DNA of 64,000 nt from Psychroserpens jangbogonensis. GTDB lineage: Bacteria > Bacteroidota > Bacteroidia > Flavobacteriales > Flavobacteriaceae. Made by a program: the position numbers and the translations under genes. The notes under the pieces are model-generated. The model was given only the letters and a program-made list of their open reading frames with translations, was not told the origin of the DNA and did no database searches. This document shows positions 57,733 to 64,000 of this stretch, one piece after another. The stretch lies in contig NZ_JSWG01000001.1 of NCBI RefSeq assembly GCF_000797465.1, positions 339,539 through 403,538 on the forward strand, read 5' to 3'. Each line of letters starts with the position of its first letter. Within the stretch, counting starts at the first letter, position 1.

Positions 57733-57804
57733 TAGCCCGTAGGGGAATCGAACCCCTCTTACATGGATGAAAACCATGCGTCCTAGCCGATAGACGAACG
57801 GGCC
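57733..57804 (-). tRNA. tRNA-Glu (anticodon TTC)
   Basis: Minus strand cloverleaf: acceptor GGCCCGT/ACGGGCT (first pair G-T), D arm, anticodon stem CATGG/CCATG around TTTTCAT (anticodon TTC), T stem AGGGG/CCCCT, discriminator A. CCA not encoded. Confidence 0.95.
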
Positions 57805-57949
57805 ATTTGATTAAAATTCAGTAGTAAGTTTATAATTTTTTTAATGATAAACTCACATTTCAAATGAACATGCAATTATCCATTGCGGATGCAAAAATAC
57901 AACTATTTTTAAATGTTGCAACACCTTGCTAAAGTTTTTTGAAAAAAAA

Positions 57950-59428
57950 TTAATATGCTTTAGCAAATAAGACTCTTCTACTTGAAGTTTTCCCAGTGTA
58001 AACGCACTTTCCTTCTTCATATTTTACATCAGAAGGAATACATCTAATAGTCGCTTTTGTTATTTCTTTAATCTTAAGTTCAGTTTCTTCAGTTCCATCC
58101 CAATGTGCTGAAATAAATCCTGTTTTAGTTTTTAAAACTTCTTTAAATGTTTCAAAATCATCTACTTCAGTAGTATGAGAATCTCTAAAATTTAAAGCTT
58201 TAGTAAATAATTCTTCTTGAATTGTTTTTAATAAACCATCTACTTTAGCAACCAAATCAGACATCTCAACAATTTCTTTTGTCAAAGTATCACGTCTAGC
58301 TAGCTCGATTGTTCCATTTTCTAGATCTTTAGGTCCAATAGCAATTCTCAAAGGTACACCTTGCAATTCATGTTGAGCAAACTTTGCTCCTGGTCTATGC
58401 GTAGTTCTGCCATCAAATTTACATGAAACGCCTTTCGCTTTTAATTCTTGAATAATACCATTAGCTTTTTCCGTAATAATATCTAATTGCTCATCAGTTT
58501 TATAAATTGGTACAATAACTACTTGTGATGGCGCTAAATTTGGAGGTAACACTAAACCTTTATCATCACTGTGGGTCATTATTAAAGCTCCCACCAATCG
58601 TGTAGAAACTCCCCAAGAAGTCGCCCAAACATAATCAAGTTTGCCTTCATTGTTTGTAAACTTAACATCAAAGGCTTTCGCAAAATTCTGTCCTAAAAAA
58701 TGGGATGTACCAGCTTGAAGTGCTTTTCCATCTTGCATTAAAGCTTCAATACAATAAGTTTCTAATGCTCCTGCAAAACGTTCACTTTCAGTTTTAACAC
58801 CTTTTACAACAGGAATTGCCATAAAATTTTCTGCAAAATCTGCGTATACGTTGTTCATTAATTCTGCCTCTACTAAAGCTTCCTTTTTTGTGGCATGTGC
58901 TGTGTGACCTTCTTGCCATAAAAATTCAGCAGTTCGAAGAAATAAACGTGTTCTCATTTCCCATCTCACAACATTTGCCCATTGGTTAATTAGAATTGGC
59001 AAATCTCTATAACTTTGAATCCATCCTTTATAAGTGCTCCATATAATTGCTTCACTCGTTGGCCTTACAATTAACTCTTCTTCCAGTTTTGCATCAGGAT
59101 CCACACGTAATTTCCCTTCATTATCAGGATCGTTTTGCAATCTATAATGTGTAACAACCGCACACTCTTTGGCAAAACCTTCAGCGTTTTTCTCTTCTGC
59201 CTCAAATAGGCTTTTAGGAACAAAAAGAGGGAAATAAGCATTTTGATGACCTGTTTCTTTAAACATTCGGTCAAGCTCTGCTTGCATTTTTTCCCATATT
59301 GCGTAGCCATAAGGTTTGATAACCATACAACCACGAACTGCGGAATTTTCTGCTAAATCAGCCTTGACAACCAATTCGTTATACCATTTTGAATAGTCTT
59401 CTGCTCTACTTGTAAGATTTTTACTCAT
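57950..59428 (-). CDS. proS: Prolyl-tRNA synthetase (archaeal/eukaryotic-type)
   Basis: Charges tRNA-Pro. 492 residues, the short form without the editing insertion typical of E. coli ProS. Class II motifs: motif 1 around [27 protein letters not shown], motif 2 [24 protein letters not shown] and motif 3 near [22 protein letters not shown]. The anticodon-binding domain and the C-terminal zinc-like domain ending [11 protein letters not shown] follow. Start ATG 59428. Lies downstream of tRNA-Glu and divergent from a repeat-rich lipoprotein gene. Confidence 0.96.
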   Translation of the reverse strand: MSKNLTSRAEDYSKWYNELVVKADLAENSAVRGCMVIKPYGYAIWEKMQAELDRMFKETGHQNAYFPLFVPKSLFEAEEKNAEGFAKECAVVTHYRLQNDPDNEGKLRVDPDAKLEEELIVRPTSEAIIWSTYKGWIQSYRDLPILINQWANVVRWEMRTRLFLRTAEFLWQEGHTAHATKKEALVEAELMNNVYADFAENFMAIPVVKGVKTESERFAGALETYCIEALMQDGKALQAGTSHFLGQNFAKAFDVKFTNNEGKLDYVWATSWGVSTRLVGALIMTHSDDKGLVLPPNLAPSQVVIVPIYKTDEQLDIITEKANGIIQELKAKGVSCKFDGRTTHRPGAKFAQHELQGVPLRIAIGPKDLENGTIELARRDTLTKEIVEMSDLVAKVDGLLKTIQEELFTKALNFRDSHTTEVDDFETFKEVLKTKTGFISAHWDGTEETELKIKEITKATIRCIPSDVKYEEGKCVYTGKTSSRRVLFAKAY

Positions 59429-59528
59429 TTTTATTTTTTTGGCACAAAAGTTGTGATTTCTAAATCAGAAATTAGTTTAGCAAAATTAACCATTTTTTAT
59501 AATGTTTAACAATAAAAAAACAAAGGAT

Positions 59529-60464
59529 ATGGAATTAAAAAACTACTCAAAAACAAAATCTCAATTTCTAATTCTGTTAGGTCTTAGTTTTATTTTAGCC
59601 TCATGCAGTTCCACTAGAGATTTCAACTCAAAAAATGCCATAACAGATATTGGACAGGAGAGTGACTATCAAAACTATTTTAATGATAAAGTAAATGAAT
59701 ATGAGACGTCAAATTATTATGACAACCTATATTTTACTGATTTAATTACCAACAGAGCAAATTACTTTAGCGGAAGATCTCTTTTTGGACAATATCAATA
59801 TACAGGCCGTGGAAATAGATTTAACAATGTTACAATTAATAACATTGGTATAAATATCTATTCAGATTTTGCAATAAATAATCTTGGAAGAACTAATTGG
59901 GCTTGGACTTCTAATCACCTAGAATCTTGGGGTTGGATTAATAAAGGTTGGAATACGCCTTGGAACCAAAACAATTGGAGATCTGTTAGTAATTCTTGGA
60001 ATGGACCAATTTGGAATTATTGGGGCTGGGATGGAGATCCTGAAAACAGTCTATGTGGCGGTGATAATTCTTGGTCTAGAGGATTAAGGTTTCCTGAATT
60101 TATTAAGAAAAGACATTCAGTATACCAACAATTTGCTAGTAATAGCAAAATTGTTTCCAATCAATACAGCGCATTAATGAGAGCGACAGTTATTAAAACT
60201 AAAAAAACTAGTATTAGATATGCTTCACTCACAAAACGCACGAATAGTGATTCGCCAAGATCTAGACCAAAATCTAAAACTGTAAGAACGAGTAATACTT
60301 CTTTATCATCAAACCAACATATAAGCAGCAATAGTTCTTCTACTCGATCTAAATCAAGAAGTAATTCAAAATCTACAGTAAGAAAATCTAGTAACAATAG
60401 TTCTATCACTAGAAGCTCTAGTTCTAGCTCTAATACATTAAGCCGTAAAAGCACAAAAAATTAA
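59529..60464 (+). CDS. Asn/Trp/Ser-rich lipoprotein
   Basis: A 311-residue lipoprotein from ATG 59529 (MELKNYSKTKSQF), lipobox LASC. The more distal ATG at 59502 lies in a leader shared with the next gene, where the equivalent ATG runs into a stop after seven codons, so it is not the start here either. Middle part rich in Trp-Asn-Gly (about 120-185), C-terminal part (about 215-311) low-complexity Ser/Thr/Arg/Lys. Related to the next gene by signal peptide, NYF motif and tail composition. Function unknown; perhaps surface-exposed. Confidence 0.75.
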   Translation: MELKNYSKTKSQFLILLGLSFILASCSSTRDFNSKNAITDIGQESDYQNYFNDKVNEYETSNYYDNLYFTDLITNRANYFSGRSLFGQYQYTGRGNRFNNVTINNIGINIYSDFAINNLGRTNWAWTSNHLESWGWINKGWNTPWNQNNWRSVSNSWNGPIWNYWGWDGDPENSLCGGDNSWSRGLRFPEFIKKRHSVYQQFASNSKIVSNQYSALMRATVIKTKKTSIRYASLTKRTNSDSPRSRPKSKTVRTSNTSLSSNQHISSNSSSTRSKSRSNSKSTVRKSSNNSSITRSSSSSSNTLSRKSTKN

Positions 60465-60494
60465 AAACTGTAAATTATCTTAACATTTAAATAC

Positions 60495-60539
60495 AATAAA
60501 GCCTAGATATAAGAAATGTAGCTAGGCTTTATTATTTTA
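60495..60539 (+). terminator. Terminator of the first repeat-rich lipoprotein gene
   Basis: AATAAAGCCTAG pairs with CTAGGCTTTATT around a 15-base loop, then TATTTTAT. Confidence 0.8.
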
Positions 60540-60697
60540 TAGTCTGTTAAAAGTAGCCTAAAATTCAAAATCGTAGAAGCATTCAGATCTTACATCCTGT
60601 TAAATCAATTACATTTATAAGATTTCCAGTCAAATAGACTGGTTTGGCATAAAAATTGTGACTATGTTAAATAATGAAATAGTTCAGGAAAACTAAC

Positions 60698-60705
60698 TAT
60701 TTTTG
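60698..60705 (+). promoter_or_regulatory. -7 box of the second repeat-rich lipoprotein gene
   Basis: TATTTTTG matches TANNTTTG. The following leader (TAATGTTCAACAATAAAAA) recurs before the first lipoprotein gene (59500-59518) with one difference. Confidence 0.5.
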
Positions 60706-60733
60706 TAATGTTCAACAATAAAAATTTATAAAT

Positions 60734-61795
60734 ATGCAATTCAATAACTACATTAAAACGAAATTGCCATTTTTTGTTGCACTTAGCTTAACCTTTGTTT
60801 TAGCTTCTTGTGGATCATACCAATATGTTGGGTATGAAAGTGATGGTATATATAGCGAAAGACAAGTCGCATATGAAGAACCTTCTGCCGTTACCGAAAA
60901 CGAAACTACCACTAGCAGTGATGATAATAGTTATTATAAAAACTATTTTAATGAAAAAGCTAATCAATATAGTGACATACCAGATGATGAACGTGTAATC
61001 TTTACAGACATTGACTCGTATGAAGGTGATTATTCAGATGAATACCAAGAAGAAGACTCACAAAATGGATATGCAGGTTGGGGACAAGCTAGCAATAATA
61101 TTACCATAAACTATATAGACAATGGTTGGAATAACTATTATGGATGGAATGGATATTATGGATGGAATAACTATTACGGATGGAATGGATATTACGGTTG
61201 GAATGGATACTACGGATGGAATGGATATTACGGTTGGAATGCTGGCTGGGGATATAACAATTATTGGTGTCCTCCAGGATACAATGGTTATTACTACAAC
61301 AATCATAACCTAGCCTATAATTCAGGTCGAAGAGGTTCTAATTCGGCTTATGCAAATAGAAACTCTGTTACTAGGCGAAACACGTCTAATACAACACGCC
61401 GTAATTCTTCAACGGTCACAAGACGAAGTACAGCAAATACAAGAAATAATTTAGCGACTAGGTCTACAACTAGAAGAAATAATAGTTCTACAATTAGAAG
61501 AAATAATACAAGCACCAGATCTAGCAGCACTGTTAGACCAAGAAGCAACACTAGAAGCAACACTAGAAGCAACACTAGAAGCAACACTAGAAGCAACACT
61601 AGAAGCAACACTAGAAGCAACACTAGAAGCAATAGTAATGTTACTAGACCACGTTCAAGTGGCACGAGATCTAACACAAGGTCAACAACTCCTAGAAGGA
61701 GTAGTTCTTCTTCAACTAGAAGCTCTAGTAGTAGTTCAAGATCTTCAGGAACTTCTAGCTCATCAAGCAGAAGTAGTTCTAGTCGTCGCAGATAA
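60734..61795 (+). CDS. YYGWNG- and NTRS-repeat lipoprotein
   Basis: A 353-residue lipoprotein from ATG 60734, lipobox LASC. After an acidic stretch (about 45-110) come six repeats of YYGWN(G/N) (about 135-169), a Trp/Tyr/Asn-rich block, then a long Arg/Ser/Thr/Asn-rich tail with seven perfect NTRS units (about 270-297) and polyserine at the end. The basic tail is positively charged and the middle aromatic. Such sequence suits binding to acidic polymers, but no function is known. Related to the gene before it. The 12-bp DNA repeats are perfect, suggesting recent expansion. Confidence 0.8.
   Translation: MQFNNYIKTKLPFFVALSLTFVLASCGSYQYVGYESDGIYSERQVAYEEPSAVTENETTTSSDDNSYYKNYFNEKANQYSDIPDDERVIFTDIDSYEGDYSDEYQEEDSQNGYAGWGQASNNITINYIDNGWNNYYGWNGYYGWNNYYGWNGYYGWNGYYGWNGYYGWNAGWGYNNYWCPPGYNGYYYNNHNLAYNSGRRGSNSAYANRNSVTRRNTSNTTRRNSSTVTRRSTANTRNNLATRSTTRRNNSSTIRRNNTSTRSSSTVRPRSNTRSNTRSNTRSNTRSNTRSNTRSNTRSNSNVTRPRSSGTRSNTRSTTPRRSSSSSTRSSSSSSRSSGTSSSSSRSSSSRRR
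61136..61240 (+). repeat. Six 18-bp repeats coding YYGWN(G/N)
   Basis: Units TATTAYGGATGGAATGGA and close variants, open in frame. Confidence 0.85.
61541..61624 (+). repeat. Seven perfect 12-bp repeats coding RSNT
   Basis: Seven identical AGAAGCAACACT units in a row, a site prone to length change by slippage; each unit keeps frame. Confidence 0.9.
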
Positions 61796-61830
61796 TAGAA
61801 ATGTAATTTTCAACAATTAAAAAATTTAAC

Positions 61831-63348
61831 ATGAAAAAGTTAACTATACTAATGATAGGTGTCCTATCTATGTCTAATCTTGTTGCACAAGACATTTCTG
61901 ATGCACTTAGATTTTCACAAGACAACATACAAGGTAGCGCTCGTTTTAGAGCTTTAAGCGGTGCTTTTGGCGCTCTTGGTGGTGATATGTCAGCGGTTAG
62001 TTTAAACCCTGCAGGATCTGCTATATTTAATAGAAGTCATGCTTCAATATCACTTTCTGGTTTGCATATTGATAATGACATATCTTATTTTAACGGTAGA
62101 AATTCTACATCAGAATCTAAAATAGATTTACATCAAGCTGGAGGTGTATTCGTGTTCGCCAATAATAATGATAATTCATCGTGGAAAAAATTTGTAATTA
62201 GCGTTGCCTACGACAAGACTGCTAATCATGATGACCAATGGTTTGCAAATGGTAGAAATACAAATTCTATAGACAATTACTTTTTAGATTATGCACAAGG
62301 TTTGAGACTTGATGAAATTAGCGCATTTCCAGGTGAAACAATATCACAAGCATATGCAGAAATAGGTTCTTTCTATGGGTATGACAATCAACAAGCTTTC
62401 TTAGGTTACGAATCGTACATACTAGAACCAGGAAATGATACTGATGCAAATTCTGTATACACATCAAATATAGGGTCTGGAACATTTAACCAACAATACG
62501 ACTACATTTCTCGTGGATATAATGGTAAAGTTAGTTTTAATGCTGCTGCCCAATACGAAGACAAATTATATTTGGGAGTTAACTTAAATTCTCATTTTAT
62601 TAATTATGATAGATTTACTTTCTTACGAGAAAGAAATTCTAATCCTGGCTCTTTAATTACTAATGTTGGTTTTGAAAACAATTTATTAACTACTGGTTAT
62701 GGATTCTCTTTTCAATTAGGAGCAATACTTAAAGTAACAAAAGAATTAAGAGCTGGATTTACATATAATTCACCAACATGGTTTAATATATATGAAGAGA
62801 CTACTCAAAGTATTTCTACTTTTGTTGATGATGTAGACGGGAGCTTTACAGCAAATGTAAACCCTAATATCATTAATGTATTTCCAGAATATAAATTGCG
62901 ATCTCCTGGGAAAATTTCCGGAAGTCTTGCTTATGTTTTTGGAGATAAAGGTTTATTAAGTTTTGATTACTCAAGAAGAGATTATTCAAATATGGAGTTT
63001 AGACCTGAAAACGAATCTTTTTTTAGTTCTCAAAATAGAATTATTAGTGATGTATTCAAAGCAGCAAATACGTTTAGATTTGGTGGCGAATACAAATACA
63101 AACAAATTAGTTTTAGAGGTGGATATCGTTTTGAAGAAAGTCCATACAAAGATGATTCGTTTGTTGGAGATTTGACTGGTTATTCACTTGGCTTAGGTTA
63201 TAACTTTGGTAACACAAGATTAGACTTAACATTTGATCAATCAGAAAGAACAGTTAACAATCCTTTGTATTCTGTTGGGCTAACTGATGCAGCTACAGTG
63301 GATGCTATTAATTCAAACGTTACACTTTCTTTAGCATTTAATCTCTAA
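61831..63348 (+). CDS. OmpP1/FadL-family outer-membrane transporter
   Basis: A 505-residue outer-membrane barrel. Signal peptide ends VAQ. The mature start DISDALRFSQDNIQGSARFRALSGAFGALGGDMSAVSLNPAGSAIFNRSHASISLSG contains the FGALGGDxSAxxxNPAG motif of FadL/OmpP1 proteins (also the PorV-type family), which take up hydrophobic compounds or fatty acids. Strands follow to the end (VTLSLAFNL). ATG 61831 follows the lipoprotein gene by 35 bp. Ends before a + strand terminator at 63369. Confidence 0.9.
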   Translation: MKKLTILMIGVLSMSNLVAQDISDALRFSQDNIQGSARFRALSGAFGALGGDMSAVSLNPAGSAIFNRSHASISLSGLHIDNDISYFNGRNSTSESKIDLHQAGGVFVFANNNDNSSWKKFVISVAYDKTANHDDQWFANGRNTNSIDNYFLDYAQGLRLDEISAFPGETISQAYAEIGSFYGYDNQQAFLGYESYILEPGNDTDANSVYTSNIGSGTFNQQYDYISRGYNGKVSFNAAAQYEDKLYLGVNLNSHFINYDRFTFLRERNSNPGSLITNVGFENNLLTTGYGFSFQLGAILKVTKELRAGFTYNSPTWFNIYEETTQSISTFVDDVDGSFTANVNPNIINVFPEYKLRSPGKISGSLAYVFGDKGLLSFDYSRRDYSNMEFRPENESFFSSQNRIISDVFKAANTFRFGGEYKYKQISFRGGYRFEESPYKDDSFVGDLTGYSLGLGYNFGNTRLDLTFDQSERTVNNPLYSVGLTDAATVDAINSNVTLSLAFNL

Positions 63349-63368
63349 TAAAAACAACTTTATAATCG

Positions 63369-63399
63369 AAAATGCTAGATATGAATCTAGCATTTTTTT
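63369..63399 (+). terminator. Terminator of the FadL-type gene
   Basis: AAATGCTAGAT, four-base loop, ATCTAGCATTTTTTT. Confidence 0.88.
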
Positions 63400-63478
63400 A
63401 TTGTCCCAAACTGTTCAAAATTATAAATTAAATGCGCTTATAAGCTATTGTGAATTCCTAAATTGAATGATAATTAAA

Positions 63479-63512
63479 TAAAAAAGGCTTTATGATTTCA
63501 TAAAGCCTTTTC
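63479..63512 (-). terminator. Terminator of the T9SS type B gene
   Basis: AAAGGCTTTATGA and TCATAAAGCCTTT with a two-base loop; a T-run follows on the minus strand. It also has weak T on the plus strand. Confidence 0.8.
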
Positions 63513-63537
63513 TTATAGTTTATAGTTTAAAACCTAT

Positions 63538-64000
63538 CTACCTTTTCAGGGTGAAATGGGCTTTAAATTCTTTACGTTCTCCGGTATTTGGTTCATTGTA
63601 CTCTACTACAAACCAGTAGTCACTCGTTGGCATTGGGTTTCCATTATAGGTACCATTCCAACCTTCACTTGAGGGACTTATCTGTTTTATTAGTTTTCCG
63701 TACCTGTCAAATATATAAATTTTTGCGCTTGGTTGGTCCGCAATACCTTTAATGTTCCATGTGTCATTATAACTATCTCCATTTGGTGTGAAAAACTTCG
63801 GGTAATCCATTACCGTTACCTTATCACTCGCAAATCCACAGCCTATCTTATCTCGTACATCTATATCATGCTCGCCGGCTGATACATCTGTAAAGGTATT
63901 ACTATCCTGCCATGCTCCATCATCTAATCGATACTCATAATCGCCAGGTCCTGTAACTGTAACAACTATAATATGCAACTCTGAAAAGGCATCTGTTGTT
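63538..64000 (-). CDS. T9SS type B (gliding motility-associated C-terminal) protein, C-terminal fragment
   Basis: The frame stays open to the window edge, so the N-terminus is missing. The visible 153 residues contain a repeat-type beta domain (VTGPGDYEYRLDDGAWQDSNTFTDVSAGEHDIDVRDKIGCG) and the type B sorting domain: VMDYPKFFTPNGDSYNDTWNIKGI, IYIFDRYGKLIKQISPSSEGWNGTYNGNPMPTSDYWFVVEY and HFTLKR at the end. This domain directs T9SS export of large adhesins. The full protein is probably long. Confidence 0.9.
   Translation of the reverse strand, partial: TTDAFSELHIIVVTVTGPGDYEYRLDDGAWQDSNTFTDVSAGEHDIDVRDKIGCGFASDKVTVMDYPKFFTPNGDSYNDTWNIKGIADQPSAKIYIFDRYGKLIKQISPSSEGWNGTYNGNPMPTSDYWFVVEYNEPNTGERKEFKAHFTLKR

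Noticed and set aside
61058..61677. Minus-strand frames of low complexity (LLLLVL and SIPS type)
   Set aside because: Direct antisense products of the NTRS and YYGWN repeats.

Overview
The window looks like the chromosome of a marine member of the Flavobacteriaceae (Bacteroidota). It is A+T rich and has promoters of the Bacteroidota type (-7 element TANNTTTG). Several proteins carry type IX secretion (T9SS) sorting domains. Type III and type II glutamine synthetases sit divergently, and housekeeping genes (guaA, pyrF, prfA, purM, prmA, clpS, tpiA, folP, cdaA, truA, rho, rpsT, proS) are interspersed with envelope genes, as in other flavobacteria. No rRNA, CRISPR array, integrase, transposase or phage structural gene was seen. 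Two tRNA genes are present (Arg-ACG, Glu-TTC).

Layout. 1-8.3 kb: end of an osmC-like gene, a LysM/periplasmic-binding fusion, guaA, pyrF, prfA, purM, an outer-membrane protein and a 46-residue secreted protein. 8.6-12 kb: divergent glnN (GSIII) and glnA (GSII) with a palindromic control region between them. 12-18 kb: Na+/Ca2+ exchanger, a BlaI/BlaR1-like pair with phased operators, and a secreted endonuclease I. 18.7-26.1 kb: an accessory block with two AraC regulators, an NTF2-like protein, two cytochrome P460-like lipoproteins, a small outer-membrane protein, a double-glutaredoxin/thioredoxin-reductase fusion, a haem-binding-domain protein and a small membrane protein. 26.1-29.1 kb: tRNA-Arg and a sulfur/persulfide operon (two YeeE/YedE halves, MBL-rhodanese, HMA protein). 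29.2-34.9 kb: TetR regulator and an RND/LolA-like/DoxX/outer-membrane operon. 34.9-48 kb: clpS, prmA, a two-component system, a three-unit S74 surface protein, a LamG protein, tpiA and a DoxX-type cluster. 47.8-51.8 kb: folP, lipoprotein, cdaA and two DUF3667 genes. 51.8-64 kb: ABC exporter, truA, phosphoesterase, rho, rpsT, tRNA-Glu, proS, two repeat-rich lipoproteins, a FadL-type porin and the end of a T9SS type B protein.

The most interesting stretch is 18.7-26.1 kb. It is bracketed by an intact 50-codon gene and a second, frameshifted copy of that gene's 3' end. The differences inside the shared last eight codons are all synonymous, which suggests insertion of a cargo block at the 3' end of a small gene. 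Within the block, three intergenic regions share the same sequence modules (AAGGAAAAAAGTNCAA and TAGGA...CTAAT), and two start from a near-identical TAACTTTGTG promoter. This points to one regulon under the block's AraC proteins. The contents (P460-type haem proteins plus a self-contained thiol reductase) suggest defence against nitrogen oxides, hydroxylamine or thiol stress. That role is inferred; nothing in the sequence proves it.

Other points of note are the control regions of glnN/glnA, blaI and tetR, a 107-bp duplicated terminator-leader cassette at 42.9 and 43.6 kb, a permease gene with no normal start codon, and the KPNPRQK repeats in Rho.
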